Positions 9,107-18,295 of a DNA stretch of 64,000 nucleotides are shown here, one piece after another. This stretch comes from Microbacterium testaceum (GTDB lineage: Bacteria > Actinomycetota > Actinomycetes > Actinomycetales > Microbacteriaceae), in contig NZ_QDFT01000007.1 of NCBI RefSeq assembly GCF_003075375.1, positions 1 through 64,000 on the forward strand, written 5' to 3'. Numbering within the stretch: the stretch's first letter is position 1; the number at the start of each line of letters is the position of its first letter. The notes beneath the pieces are model-generated. The model saw nothing but the letters and a program-made list of their open reading frames with translations. It was not told the DNA's origin and did not search any database. The translations under genes were made by a program, and so were the position numbers.

Positions 9107-9679
9107 GTGACCCGCATCATCTCGGGCCGCGCCGGCGGCACGGTCCTCGACGTCCCCCCGAAGGGCACCCGCCCCACGAGCGACCGCGTCCGCGAATCGC
9201 TCTTCGGTGCGCTCGAGGCCGCCGGGCTGATCGACGACGCCCGCGTCGCCGACCTGTACGCCGGTTCGGGTGCACTCGCCCTCGAGAGCTTGAGCCGCGG
9301 TGCGGCCTCCGCCGACCTGGTCGAGCTCTCGCCGACGGCCGCGACGCTCATCAAGAAGAACGCGGATCGGCTTCGCGCGGCCGGGGTGAGGGCCCCCGCG
9401 CGCGTGCACCGCGCGCACGTCACGCCGTACCTGATGGCATCCACCCAGGTGTGGGATCTGGTGTTCCTCGACCCGCCCTACGACATCTCGGACGACGACC
9501 TGACCAAGGCCCTCGTCGCTCTGGCGCCGCGGCTCAGCCCCGACGCCGTGGTCATCGTCGAACGGGCGAAGCGCTCCCCCGCCCCCGCCTGGGCGGCCGC
9601 GGGACTCGAACCCGAGCGCGACCGGGCCTACGGCGACACGACCCTGTGGTGGGGGCGTCCGATCCTCGCCGCCGACTGA
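9107..9679 (+). CDS. rsmD: 16S rRNA (guanine(966)-N(2))-methyltransferase RsmD
   Basis: RsmD methylates G966 of 16S rRNA in the 30S subunit using S-adenosylmethionine. The 190-residue protein starts with the family hallmark TRIISGRAGG. It has the SAM-binding glycine loop DLYAGSGALALE (residues 49-60) and the catalytic DPPY motif (122-125). The GTG start lies six bases after TAGGCT (9095-9100), so the transcript is leaderless. It is divergent from recG and ends six bases before the convergent thiL. In related genomes rsmD and coaD are also near neighbours. Confidence 0.95.
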   Translation: MTRIISGRAGGTVLDVPPKGTRPTSDRVRESLFGALEAAGLIDDARVADLYAGSGALALESLSRGAASADLVELSPTAATLIKKNADRLRAAGVRAPARVHRAHVTPYLMASTQVWDLVFLDPPYDISDDDLTKALVALAPRLSPDAVVIVERAKRSPAPAWAAAGLEPERDRAYGDTTLWWGRPILAAD

Positions 9680-9685
9680 GCGGGA

Positions 9686-10678
9686 TCAGCCCCGGCCGGC
9701 GTCCCAATCGCGGTAGGGGTCCCAGCCGCCGCGGCCGGTCCACGCCCGACCGTCGACGGTCACGGCCTCGTCCTGCCGCGTCACGACCGTCCCGACCCGG
9801 CGTCCGATCGGGTCGGCATCCGCGGCGAAGGTCACCAGGAACCCGTGGTCCTCTCCCCCGTCCAGAGCCCGGGCGGGGTCCTCGCCGAGGGTGGCCGCAT
9901 CGAGGGCGATCGTCACGTCCGAGGCGTCGGCGAGGCGCGTCGCGTCGAGGACCAGCCCGTCTGACAGATCCATCATGGCCGTGGCCCCGGATGCCGCGGC
10001 CCGCACCGCCTCGTCGAGCGGCGGGCGGGGCGTCAGCTGGCGCGACACCGCGCGGGCGTCGGCCGGGTCCAGCGCCTCGCGCGCCTCGGGGGTCAGCGCG
10101 ATCGGCGCACCCCCGGCATCCGTGAAACGCTCGAAGAGCACGGCGAGACCGCGCGCCGCCTCTCCGAGCTCGCCGATGACGTACACGCCGTCGCCGACCC
10201 GCGCCCCCGAACGCCGGACGGGATCGCGGCCGTCGAGGCTGCCAAGGGCGGTCACGGCGATCGTGAGCGTGTCGGAGACCGTCAGGTCGCCCCCCTCGAC
10301 CGCGCAGCCAGGGGCCAGCTCCGCGCACGCGGCGGCCAGACCGTCGGCGAAGCCGCGGACGAACGACACCGGCGTGGCGTCCGGCATCGCCAGCGCGACC
10401 AGCAGGGCGATCGGACGCGCGCCCATCGCGGCGACGTCGGCCAGGTTGACCGCCGCCGCCTTGAAGCCGAGGTCGAACGGCGACGACCACGCCAACCGGA
10501 AGTCCGGACCGTGCACGAGCGTGTCGGTCGTGGCGACCACCCGACCGTCCGGAACGGCCAGCACGGCGGCGTCGTCGCCCGGTCCCACCGGAGCGGTCGA
10601 GGCGGGGAGGCGGTCCAGGATGCCGCGCAGGATCTGCCCCTCGGACAGCTCCCCCACGGTGGTCTCGGCGTCTGTCAC
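9686..10678 (-). CDS. thiL: Thiamine-monophosphate kinase
   Basis: ThiL phosphorylates thiamine monophosphate to thiamine diphosphate, the active cofactor (used in this window by IlvB). The 330-residue protein has GPGDDAAVL and the TTDTLVHGPDF motif at the ATP/magnesium site, FKAAAVNLADVAAMGA, and a C-terminal MDLSDGLVLDATRLADAS, all typical of the AIR-synthase/ThiL fold. The GTG start lies six bases after TAGCGT (10685-10690 on the minus strand). That box is one base from the -10 box of the divergent lipoprotein gene, so the two promoters overlap. Confidence 0.95.
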   Translation of the reverse strand: MTDAETTVGELSEGQILRGILDRLPASTAPVGPGDDAAVLAVPDGRVVATTDTLVHGPDFRLAWSSPFDLGFKAAAVNLADVAAMGARPIALLVALAMPDATPVSFVRGFADGLAAACAELAPGCAVEGGDLTVSDTLTIAVTALGSLDGRDPVRRSGARVGDGVYVIGELGEAARGLAVLFERFTDAGGAPIALTPEAREALDPADARAVSRQLTPRPPLDEAVRAAASGATAMMDLSDGLVLDATRLADASDVTIALDAATLGEDPARALDGGEDHGFLVTFAADADPIGRRVGTVVTRQDEAVTVDGRAWTGRGGWDPYRDWDAGRG

Positions 10679-10703
10679 CCTCCCACGCTATTAGCCTGGA
10701 GGG

Positions 10704-11195
10704 GTGTCCCGCTCCCTCCGCCCCCTCGCGCTCGTCGCCGCCCTCGCCCTGCTGCCGGGTCTGGCCGCGTGCAGCACCACGGTCGCGATGCAGCCCGCGA
10801 AGGACGCCAACGACCCGGCCTGCGCCGAGGTGATCTCGCGCCTGCCGAAGTCGATCTCGGGCCAGGAGCGGCGCTGGACCGACGCCCAGTCCACCGGAGC
10901 CTGGGGAGACCCGGCCGCGATCCTGCTGACCTGCGGGCTCGAGACCCCGGGGCCCTCGACGCTGCCCTGCCGTTCGTTCGACGGCGTGGATTGGCTGGTC
11001 GACGAGTCGCAGGCGGCCGACAACCGCTACACGCTCACGACGTTCGGCCGCAGCCCCGCCCTGCAGATCTTCCTGGACTACGAGTCCGCGAGCAGCGCCG
11101 ACGTCGCCCAGGCCATCGGCCCCCTCGTGCGCGACTACCTGCCCGCGACGGGGTCGGTCTGCACCTCGGCCGCCGACGCGACGCCCGCCCCCTGA
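10704..11195 (+). CDS. DUF3515 domain lipoprotein
   Basis: The 163-residue protein begins with a lipoprotein signal peptide: Arg residues, a hydrophobic core and the lipobox LAAC with the lipidated Cys at position 23. The mature part (SGQERRWTDAQSTGAWGDPAAILLTCG) matches DUF3515, an actinobacterial family of unknown role that is usually adjacent to ddl or thiL. Two cysteine pairs in the mature part may form disulfides outside the cell. TAGCCT (10692-10697) lies exactly six bases before the GTG start, so translation is leaderless. Confidence 0.88.
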   Translation: MSRSLRPLALVAALALLPGLAACSTTVAMQPAKDANDPACAEVISRLPKSISGQERRWTDAQSTGAWGDPAAILLTCGLETPGPSTLPCRSFDGVDWLVDESQAADNRYTLTTFGRSPALQIFLDYESASSADVAQAIGPLVRDYLPATGSVCTSAADATPAP

Positions 11196-11269
11196 TCCGC
11201 CGGCCCGACGCCTCTGCTCCGCGGCGCTTCTGTTCCGGCGTCGTCAAGACCCCGTCCGCCGGCTCCGCC

Positions 11270-11785
11270 GTGCACAACGGCGGGCGCACGGCGCGACACG
11301 CCGGCCGAGCCGCCCACCGCACGGCGCGCCGCACGGGAACCCCGCCGTTGTGCACACCCCTCCGCGGCGGAGACCCCCACGGAACACGAACCGCCGCGAC
11401 GAACCACCGCCCGTGCACAACGGCGGGCGCCGGACGCGACACGCCGGCCGAACGACCCACCGCACGGCGCGCCGTACGAGAACCCCGCCGCTGTGCACAC
11501 CCCACCGCGGCGGAGACCCCCACGGAACACGAACCGCCGCGACGAATCACCGTCCGTGCACAACGGCGGGCGCCGGGCGGGACACGCCGGCCGAACGACC
11601 CACCGCACGGCGCACCGCACGAACCCCCCGCCGTTGTGCACACAGCCACCGCGGTGGGAGCCTCCGTGACGCACGGGCCGCCGCGACGAACCACCGTCCG
11701 TGCACAACGGCGGGCGCCGGGCGCGACACGCCGGCCGAGCCACCCACCGCACGGCGCGCCGAGCAAAAACCCCGCCGTTGTGCAC
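11270..11785. repeat. Tandem array of four 86-bp palindromic elements (GTGCACAACGGCGGG arms)
   Basis: Four elements lie at 11270-11355, 11413-11498, 11556-11641 and 11700-11785. Each spans exactly 86 bp and is bounded by the 15-base arm GTGCACAACGGCGGG and its complement; only the second has one mismatch. The 56-bp interiors and the 57-58-bp spacers are also repeated, so the period is 143-144 bp. The array fills almost the whole 645-bp gap between the DUF3515 gene and ddl. Open frames run through it on both strands, but the period is not a multiple of three, so each unit is read in a different frame; I judge it non-coding. A related array lies at 36926-37179. Confidence 0.9.
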
Positions 11786-11840
11786 ACACCCAGCGCGGCC
11801 GGGACGTCGCGGCAGGAACCCGACGACCGGGTCAAGCCCT

Positions 11841-12917
11841 CTAGAGCGCCGCCTCGAGCAGGTCGCTGATGAGGTCGGGGTACGACAGGCCCGAGGCGAT
11901 CCAGCACGTCGGGAACATCGAGATCGGCGTGAACCCGGGCATCGTGTTGACCTCGTTCACGTAGAACTCGGTCCCCGTGTAGAAGAAGTCCACGCGCGCG
12001 AGTCCCTGGCCGCCGATCGCCTCGAAAGCCTGCGCCGCGATCCGCTGCATCTCAGCGAGCTCGCCGTCGCGCAGGTCCGCCGGGCAGACCAGCTCCACAC
12101 CCGGGGCGTCGAGGTACTTGGCCTCGAAGTCGTAGAACTCCCGACCCGTGACGACGATCTCGCCGGCGACGCTGACGCGGACGGGCCCGCCGTCGCGGCC
12201 GGGCAGCACGCCGCACTCGACCTCACGGCCGACGATGGCCTTCTCGACCAGCACCAGGCCGTCCTCGGCGAAGGCGGTATCGAGGGCGGCATCCAGGTCC
12301 TCCCAGCGCGACACCTTGGTCACGCCGACGCTCGATCCCGCCTCGTTCGGCTTGACGAAGACCGGCAGGTCCAGGGCGTGGATGCGCCGCTCCCACAGAC
12401 CGCGGTCGCGCTCGAGGTCGGCGCGGGTGACGGCGACCCACGGCACCACGGGCACGTTCGCCGAGCGCAGCACGCGCTTGGTGACGTTCTTGTTCATGCC
12501 GATGGCCGACATGAGCACGCCCCCTCCGGCATACGGGATGCCGAGCAGCTCGAGCAGTCCCTGGACCGTGCCGTCCTCGCCGAAGCGGCCGTGCAGGATC
12601 GGCAGCACGACGTCGACCTCGCCGAGGGAGCGTTCGCCGGCGGCATCCGTCACCGTCCATTCGCGCGACAGCGTCGAGTCGGGCAGGCGCACGCGCGTTC
12701 CGTTATCGATCACCTCGGGCAGGGCCTCGGGGCGCAACGCGAACTTGTCGGGGTCGTCGTCCTCGAGGACGAAGGCGCCGTCGCGGGTGATGCCCACCGG
12801 GATCACCCGGTAGCGGTCACGATCGATCGCGCGCAGCACCCCGCCCGCCGTGGCGGAACTGATCGAGTGCTCGCTGGAGCGCCCGCCGAAGAGCACCACC
12901 ACCACCGGTCTGGTCAT
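11841..12917 (-). CDS. ddl: D-alanine--D-alanine ligase
   Basis: Ddl joins two D-alanines for the peptidoglycan stem peptide. The 358-residue ATP-grasp enzyme starts with VVVLFGGRSSEHSISSATAGGV and has LPVFVKPNEAGSSVGVTKV in the ATP-binding lid. It has the active-site region ARVDFFYTGTEFYVNEVNTMPGFTPISMFP, whose Asn-Glu-Val-Asn binds magnesium. The ATG at 12917 is well supported by the conserved N-terminus, so the gene overlaps the end of gpsA by 101 bases. MurA, which acts earlier in the same pathway, is two genes upstream. Confidence 0.97.
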   Translation of the reverse strand: MTRPVVVVLFGGRSSEHSISSATAGGVLRAIDRDRYRVIPVGITRDGAFVLEDDDPDKFALRPEALPEVIDNGTRVRLPDSTLSREWTVTDAAGERSLGEVDVVLPILHGRFGEDGTVQGLLELLGIPYAGGGVLMSAIGMNKNVTKRVLRSANVPVVPWVAVTRADLERDRGLWERRIHALDLPVFVKPNEAGSSVGVTKVSRWEDLDAALDTAFAEDGLVLVEKAIVGREVECGVLPGRDGGPVRVSVAGEIVVTGREFYDFEAKYLDAPGVELVCPADLRDGELAEMQRIAAQAFEAIGGQGLARVDFFYTGTEFYVNEVNTMPGFTPISMFPTCWIASGLSYPDLISDLLEAAL

Positions 12918-13959
12918 TCTGCGTCCTCTCGCCCTGCGGCTGGTCGTCGTCTGTCGTCAGGTGCGGCGCGATGTCGCGCGGATCCATGGTGCCGTCGAGC
13001 ACCATCTTCACCTGCTGCACGATGGGCATGTCGACGCCGACCTGCTTCGCGAGCTGCAGGACGGGGGCGACGGATGCCAGACCCTCGGCGGTCTGCTGCA
13101 TCTGCGTCACCACGTCCTGGAAGCCGTACCCCTGCCCCAGCAGTCGGCCCGCGGTGTTGTTGCGGCTGAGCGGCGACTGGCACGTCGCGATCAGGTCGCC
13201 GAGGCCCGCTAGACCCTGCAGCGTCTCGGGCTGCGCGCCCTGCGCGACGGCGAAGTCGGTCATCTCGACCAGGCCGCGCGTGATGATCGAGGCCTTGGTG
13301 TTCTCGCCGTATCCCACGCCGTCCACGATGCCGATCGCGACCGCGATGAGGTTCTTCAGCACCCCGCCGAACTCGGTGCCGATGACGTCGGTGTTCACGA
13401 ACGAGCGGAAGTACTTGTTGCGCGCGCACCGCGCCACCGCCTCGGCGGTCTCGGGACTCAACGAGCTGATCACGGCCGCCGTGGGCTGTTCGCGGGCGAT
13501 CTCGAGGGCGAGGTTGGGTCCGGATGCCACGGCGATCCGCGCCGGATCGCACTCGAGCACCTGCTCGATGACCTGGCTCATGCGCAGGCCCGACGACTTC
13601 TCGACGCCCTTCATGAGCGACACGAGCGGCACGTCGGTGTCTTCGACGTAGGGGCGGATCGCGGCGAGGTTCTCGCGCAGCGACTGGCTCGGCACCGACA
13701 GGTAGATCTGCTCGGCGCCCCGCAGCGCCTCGGCGAGGTCGGTCGTCGCCGTCATGGACCGCGGCAGGTTGATGCCGGGCAGGTAACGGCTGTTGCGCTT
13801 GGACTCGGTGATCTCGGCGGCGAGCTCCGGTCGACGCGCCCACATGACGACGGTCGCCCCGCCGTCGGCGAGGATCTTGCCGAACGTCGTGCCCCAGCTT
13901 CCGGCGCCGACGACCGCGACCTTCGGACCCGCGACGGGATGAACGTTCTTACGACTCAA
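12817..13959 (-). CDS. gpsA: Glycerol-3-phosphate dehydrogenase [NAD(P)+]
   Basis: GpsA reduces dihydroxyacetone phosphate to sn-glycerol 3-phosphate, the backbone for phospholipids; the next gene upstream (plsC) uses the product line. The protein has the dinucleotide-binding motif VAVVGAGSWGTTFGKIL, then MKGVE and GPNLALEIA, and the catalytic TEFGGVLKNLIAVAIGIVDG. TTG at 13957-13959 is my start; it overlaps the plsC stop by 11 bases. The 380 residues exceed the usual 330-345 because a Gly/Gln/Arg-rich tail of about 40 residues follows the last conserved segment. That tail is encoded in the overlap with ddl. Confidence 0.94.
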   Translation of the reverse strand: MSRKNVHPVAGPKVAVVGAGSWGTTFGKILADGGATVVMWARRPELAAEITESKRNSRYLPGINLPRSMTATTDLAEALRGAEQIYLSVPSQSLRENLAAIRPYVEDTDVPLVSLMKGVEKSSGLRMSQVIEQVLECDPARIAVASGPNLALEIAREQPTAAVISSLSPETAEAVARCARNKYFRSFVNTDVIGTEFGGVLKNLIAVAIGIVDGVGYGENTKASIITRGLVEMTDFAVAQGAQPETLQGLAGLGDLIATCQSPLSRNNTAGRLLGQGYGFQDVVTQMQQTAEGLASVAPVLQLAKQVGVDMPIVQQVKMVLDGTMDPRDIAPHLTTDDDQPQGERTQNDQTGGGGALRRALQRALDQFRHGGRGAARDRS

Positions 13960-14689
13960 GGCGACCCGTCTCGTTCTGCCCGTGCTGCGACGGGTTCCAC
14001 CGTTCGGCCGGGGCCGGAAGACCACGGATGCCGGACAGCATCGCGGTGATCCGGTTCATCATCTCGTCGGTCGCCTTCGTCAGCGTCGCGGGCTGCGTCG
14101 GCGCGTCGGCGTAGGCCGACAGGTCCATGGCGGGGCCGATCTCGACGACCACGTGCGCGCGACGGGGGAACTTCAGCTTGCCGTAGCGCGGGAGGATCTG
14201 CTGGACGCCCCACTGCGCCATCGGGATGAGGGGCAGGTCGCCGGCGAGGGCGAGGCGGACGGCACCGGTCTTGCCCCGCATCGGCCACAGGTCGGGGTCG
14301 CGCGTGAGGGTGCCCTCGGCGTAGACGATGACTCCTCGGCCGTCGCGGGCGATCTGCTCGGCCGCCTTCATGGACTGGTTCGCGCTCGTGGACGTGCGCG
14401 GCACCGGGACCATTCCGGTCGCCTTGAGCGCTGCCCCGAGCACCGGGACCTTGAACAGGCTCTCTTTGGCCATGAACCGCGGCGCGCGCCCTAACCGCCA
14501 CACGGCGACCGCGACGATCACCGGGTCGAACTCCGAGTTGTGGTTGGGGGCCAGCACGTACGCCCCCTCGCGGGGGAGGTTCTCGGCCCCGCGGATCTCG
14601 ATGCGCGCGAACAGCCCGGTGATGGGCACGATGATCGCCGCGAGCGGCCAGAAGGCGCTCGGCCGGCTCTTCTCAGGCGAGGCGGCCAC
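13949..14689 (-). CDS. plsC: 1-acyl-sn-glycerol-3-phosphate acyltransferase
   Basis: PlsC acylates lysophosphatidic acid to phosphatidic acid at the membrane. The 246-residue protein has an N-terminal membrane-associated segment (FWPLAAIIVPITGLFA). It carries the acyltransferase motif I as NHNSEFDPV (the NHX4D variant) and motif III YAEGTLTRDP. The GTG start at 14687-14689 lies six bases after the murA stop, so it is read as part of the murA-plsC-gpsA-ddl operon. The C-terminal 30 residues are hydrophilic and run into the gpsA start. Confidence 0.9.
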   Translation of the reverse strand: MAASPEKSRPSAFWPLAAIIVPITGLFARIEIRGAENLPREGAYVLAPNHNSEFDPVIVAVAVWRLGRAPRFMAKESLFKVPVLGAALKATGMVPVPRTSTSANQSMKAAEQIARDGRGVIVYAEGTLTRDPDLWPMRGKTGAVRLALAGDLPLIPMAQWGVQQILPRYGKLKFPRRAHVVVEIGPAMDLSAYADAPTQPATLTKATDEMMNRITAMLSGIRGLPAPAERWNPSQHGQNETGRLES

Positions 14690-14694
14690 GAGGG

Positions 14695-16068
14695 TCAGCC
14701 GACGACGTCGAAGTCGGCGTGCACGGCCGTGAGCTTCTCGAGGAACTTCTCGTAGCCACGGCGGATGATGCCGATGTTGCGGACCGTGGACTCGCCCTCG
14801 GCCGCGAGGGCCGCGATGACGTAGCTGTAGCCACCGCGCAGGTCGGGGACCTCGACGTCGGCGCCGTGCAGCGGCGTCGGGCCGTTGATCACGGCGGCCT
14901 GCTCGAGGTCGCGGCGCGGCACGCGGCGGTCGGCGCTGTCCAGACCCTTGGGGTGCACGACGATGTCGGCGCCCATCTTGTTCAGCGCGGCGGTGAAGCC
15001 CAGGCGGTTCTCGTAGACCGTCTCGTGCACGGTCGAGGTGCCGGGAGCCTGGGTGAGCGCCACGATGAGGGGCTGCTGCCAGTCGGTCATGAAGCCCGGG
15101 TGCACGTCGGTCTCGACCATGACGGGCTTGAGCGCGTCGCCACGACGGAACAGGATGCCGTCCTCGCGGACGTCGAACCAGCCGCCGGCCTTGCGGAAGA
15201 CGTTGAGGAAGGTCAGCATGTCCTGCTGACGCGCGCCCTTGGCGAAGATCTCGCCGTCGGTGGCCAGCGCCGCGCACGCCCAGGACGCGGCCTCGTTGCG
15301 GTCGAAGATCGCGCGGTGGTCGTAGCCGACGAGCTTGTCGACGCCCTCGATGAAGATGACGCGGTTGGGCTCGTACGAGATGATCGCGCCCATCTTCTGC
15401 AGAACCGCGATGAGATCCATGATCTCGGGCTCGATCGCGGCGTTGCGCAGCTCGGTGACGCCCTTGGCGCGCACGGCCGTGAGCAGCACCTGCTCGGTCG
15501 CGCCGACGCTCGGGTAGGGCAGCGTGATGTTCGCGCCGTGCAGCCCGTTGGGCGCCGTGATGCGGATGCCCTCGTAGCTCTTGTCTACGACCGCGCCGAA
15601 GGCGCGCAGCGCGTCCATGTGGAAGTTGATCGGGCGGTCGCCGATGCGGCATCCACCCAGATCCGGGATCAGGGCCTCGCCGAGCAGATGCAGCAGCGGT
15701 CCGCAGAACAGGATCGGGATGCGGGAGGCTCCGGCGTGCGCGTCGATCTCTTCGAAGTGCGCGGCGACGGCGCCCGACGGGTCGAGGTGGAACGTGCCCT
15801 CTTCGTCGCCCTCGGTCACCGTGACGCCGTGCACCTCGAGGAGGGATCGGACGACCTTGACGTCGCTGATCATCGGAACGTCGCGCAGCGTGCTGGTGGT
15901 CTCGCCCAGCAGGGCCGCCACCATCGCCTTGGTCACGAGGTTCTTCGCGCCCTTGACCTCGACGGTGCCCCGCAGGGGCCGCCCGCCGCGGATGGTCAGG
16001 GTCTCTGCCGCCTCCCAGTCCGGCTGTCCGGGGGTCTGGTCTCCGGAATCGGTGATGAGTGTGCTCAT
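14695..16068 (-). CDS. murA: UDP-N-acetylglucosamine 1-carboxyvinyltransferase
   Basis: MurA transfers enolpyruvate to UDP-GlcNAc, the first committed step of peptidoglycan synthesis and the target of fosfomycin. The protein has the EPSP-synthase fold with GAKNLVTKAMVAALL near residue 40 and the active-site loop LGGCRIGDRPI. Its Cys140 is the residue attacked by fosfomycin, so the enzyme should be of the sensitive type. At 457 residues it is longer than the usual 420: it has a 20-residue N-terminal extension and an insertion around DSADRRVPRRDLEQAAVING near residue 385. Confidence 0.95.
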   Translation of the reverse strand: MSTLITDSGDQTPGQPDWEAAETLTIRGGRPLRGTVEVKGAKNLVTKAMVAALLGETTSTLRDVPMISDVKVVRSLLEVHGVTVTEGDEEGTFHLDPSGAVAAHFEEIDAHAGASRIPILFCGPLLHLLGEALIPDLGGCRIGDRPINFHMDALRAFGAVVDKSYEGIRITAPNGLHGANITLPYPSVGATEQVLLTAVRAKGVTELRNAAIEPEIMDLIAVLQKMGAIISYEPNRVIFIEGVDKLVGYDHRAIFDRNEAASWACAALATDGEIFAKGARQQDMLTFLNVFRKAGGWFDVREDGILFRRGDALKPVMVETDVHPGFMTDWQQPLIVALTQAPGTSTVHETVYENRLGFTAALNKMGADIVVHPKGLDSADRRVPRRDLEQAAVINGPTPLHGADVEVPDLRGGYSYVIAALAAEGESTVRNIGIIRRGYEKFLEKLTAVHADFDVVG

Positions 16069-16131
16069 AGGGGGGTGGACCTCACTTCGTGGACGAGGGG
16101 CGGCAGAACGACCCGATCGGGTCGATCGGGC

Positions 16132-16728
16132 TCAGCGGACCGGAAGGGTCCTGGGCCGCCATGCCTCGCGGCGCGCCTCGAACTGCGTGATCTTGTCTTC
16201 GTCACGCAGCGTGAGCCCGATGTCGTCGAGCCCTTCGAGAAGCCGCCACCTAGTGTAATCGTCGATTTCGAACGAGACCTGGAGGTCGCCCACCGTGGCG
16301 GTCTTCGCGGTAAGGTCCACGGTCATCTCGATGCCCGGGTTCGCCTCGAGGACGGCCCAGATCTTCTCGACGTCGTCCTCGGAGATCACGCCCGTGACCA
16401 GGCCCTGCTTGCCCGCGTTGCCGCGGAAGATGTCGGCGAACTTCGGGCTCAGCACCACCTGGAACCCGTAGTCGCGCAGCGCCCACACCGCGTGCTCGCG
16501 GCTGGAGCCGGTACCGAAGTCGGGGCCGGCGACGAGCACGGATGCCGCGCGGTAGGCGTCCTGGTTGAGGATGAACTCGGGGTCCTGGCGCCAGTTGGCG
16601 AACAGGGCGTCGTCGAAGCCGGTCTTGGTGACGCGCTTGAGGTACACGGCCGGGATGATCTGGTCGGTGTCGACGGCCGAGCGCTGCAGCGGCGCGACGA
16701 TCCCGGTGTGGGTGGTGAACTTCTGCAT
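16132..16728 (-). CDS. leuD: 3-isopropylmalate dehydratase small subunit
   Basis: LeuD pairs with LeuC to isomerise 2-isopropylmalate to 3-isopropylmalate in leucine synthesis. The 198-residue protein has the swivel-domain motifs [14 protein letters not shown] near the N-terminus and [21 protein letters not shown], the GSSRE loop that contacts substrate. It starts one base after the leuC stop, so the two subunits are translationally coupled. A 63-base gap separates its end from murA, with no convincing terminator in it. Confidence 0.96.
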   Translation of the reverse strand: MQKFTTHTGIVAPLQRSAVDTDQIIPAVYLKRVTKTGFDDALFANWRQDPEFILNQDAYRAASVLVAGPDFGTGSSREHAVWALRDYGFQVVLSPKFADIFRGNAGKQGLVTGVISEDDVEKIWAVLEANPGIEMTVDLTAKTATVGDLQVSFEIDDYTRWRLLEGLDDIGLTLRDEDKITQFEARREAWRPRTLPVR

Positions 16729-16729
16729 G

Positions 16730-18211
16730 TCAGGCCTCCGCCCCGGTCGAAACGGTCTCGCTGGGCACGGGGCCCAGGTCGGCGGGGCTCGAGAGCGTCC
16801 CGCGCACCGCGGTGGCGGCGGCGACCAGGGGCGACACGAGGTGGGTACGCCCGCCCTTGCCCTGGCGTCCCTCGAAGTTGCGGTTCGAGGTCGAGGCGCA
16901 GCGCTCCCCCGGGGCCAGCTGGTCGGGGTTCATGCCCAGGCACATCGAGCACCCGGCGAAGCGCCACTCGGCGCCGAAGGCCTCGAACACCTTGTCGAGT
17001 CCCTCGGCCTCGGCCTCGAGGCGCACGCGCGCCGAACCGGGGACGACCATCACGCGGACGTTCTCGGCCTTGGTGCGGCCCTGGATGACCGACGCGAAGG
17101 CCCGCAGGTCCTCGATGCGGCTGTTGGTGCACGACCCCATGAAGACGGCATCCACGGGGATGTCCTTCATCCGCGTACCGGCGGCGAGGTCCATGTACTC
17201 GAGCGCGCGCTCGGCGGCGGCGCGCTCGTTCGGGTCGGAGATGTCGGCGGGCGTGGGCACGACGTCGCTCAGCGAGACGCCCTGGCCGGGGTTGGTGCCC
17301 CACGTGACGAACGGTTCGAGCTCGGCGGCGTCGAGGAACACCTCGGCGTCGTAGACGGCCCCCTCATCGCTGGGCAGGGTGCGCCAGTAGGCGACCGCGT
17401 CGTCCCAGTCCTGACCCTGCGGGGCGTGCGGCTTATCCTTGACGTAGGCGAAGGTCGTCTCGTCGGGGGCGATCATGCCCGCGCGGGCGCCGGCCTCGAT
17501 CGACATGTTGCACATCGTCATGCGCCCCTCCATCGAGAGGGAGCGGATCGCGCTGCCGCGGAACTCGAGCACGTAGCCCTGACCGCCGTTCGCGCCGATC
17601 TTGGCGATGATCGCGAGGATGATGTCCTTCGCGGTGACTCCGGGCGCGAGCTCGCCCTCGACCGTGATGGCCATCGTTTTGAAGGGCTTGAGCGGCAGGG
17701 TCTGGGTGGCGAGGACGTGCTCGACCTCGCTCGTACCGATACCGAAGGCCATCGCACCGAAGGCGCCGTGGGTGGAGGTGTGGCTGTCGCCGCAGACCAC
17801 CGTGATGCCGGGCATGGTCAGACCCAACTGCGGGCCGACGACGTGGACGATCCCCTGCTCCTTGTCGCCGAGCGAGTGGATGCGCACGCCGAACTCGTCA
17901 GCGTTGCGGCGCAGCGTCTCGATCTGCGTGCGACTGGTCAGATCGGCGATCGGCTTGTCGATGTTCAGCGTCGGGGTGTTGTGGTCCTCGGTCGCGATCG
18001 TCAGGTCGAGGCGGCGCACGGGGCGCCCCTCGGCGCGCAGACCGTCGAAGGCCTGCGGGCTCGTGACCTCGTGCACGAGGTGCAGGTCGATGTAGATCAG
18101 GTCGGGTTGACCGTTCTCGCCCTTGACCACCAGGTGGTCGTCCCAGACCTTCTCGGCCAGGGTGCGGGGGCGATCCGGGATCCGGATGCCGTCGATCGAT
18201 GGGGTGCTCAT
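16730..18211 (-). CDS. leuC: 3-isopropylmalate dehydratase large subunit
   Basis: LeuC is the aconitase-type iron-sulfur subunit of isopropylmalate isomerase. The 493-residue protein has [30 protein letters not shown] and the three cluster cysteines in [13 protein letters not shown] and [22 protein letters not shown] ribosome site lies eight bases before the ATG. About 60 bases upstream is a leucine-rich leader peptide overlapping a hairpin, so expression is probably tied to leucine supply. Confidence 0.97.
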   Translation of the reverse strand: MSTPSIDGIRIPDRPRTLAEKVWDDHLVVKGENGQPDLIYIDLHLVHEVTSPQAFDGLRAEGRPVRRLDLTIATEDHNTPTLNIDKPIADLTSRTQIETLRRNADEFGVRIHSLGDKEQGIVHVVGPQLGLTMPGITVVCGDSHTSTHGAFGAMAFGIGTSEVEHVLATQTLPLKPFKTMAITVEGELAPGVTAKDIILAIIAKIGANGGQGYVLEFRGSAIRSLSMEGRMTMCNMSIEAGARAGMIAPDETTFAYVKDKPHAPQGQDWDDAVAYWRTLPSDEGAVYDAEVFLDAAELEPFVTWGTNPGQGVSLSDVVPTPADISDPNERAAAERALEYMDLAAGTRMKDIPVDAVFMGSCTNSRIEDLRAFASVIQGRTKAENVRVMVVPGSARVRLEAEAEGLDKVFEAFGAEWRFAGCSMCLGMNPDQLAPGERCASTSNRNFEGRQGKGGRTHLVSPLVAAATAVRGTLSSPADLGPVPSETVSTGAEA

Positions 18212-18242
18212 GTTTGGCGTTTCTCCTCGGAAGGGGGTGTGA

Positions 18243-18295
18243 GGCCCGCGACGAACTCCGCGACGAGAAAGGCCTAGAACAAGGTCTCGTCGCGG
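18243..18295 (-). promoter_or_regulatory. Alternative hairpin segment (putative leu attenuator)
   Basis: On the transcribed strand CCGCGACGAGA (18295-18285, within leader codons 10-14) is perfectly complementary to TCTCGTCGCGG (18268-18258), giving an 11-bp stem. The next segment, GTTCGTCGCGGGCC (18256-18243), can pair with the same 5' arm (CCGCGACGA). The 5' arm therefore has two mutually exclusive partners and would be partly covered by a ribosome paused on the leucine codons. I cannot tell whether it acts on transcription or on leuC translation. Confidence 0.5.

Noticed and set aside
11270..11785. CRISPR array
   Set aside because: The units are 86-bp dyads with conserved spacers of 57-58 bp; spacers are not unique, and no cas gene is present.
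11135..11907. Repetitive proteins starting MHNGG on both strands of the palindrome array
   Set aside because: The repeat period of 143-144 bp shifts frame at each unit, so successive repeats are read in different frames; this is not a coding repeat.
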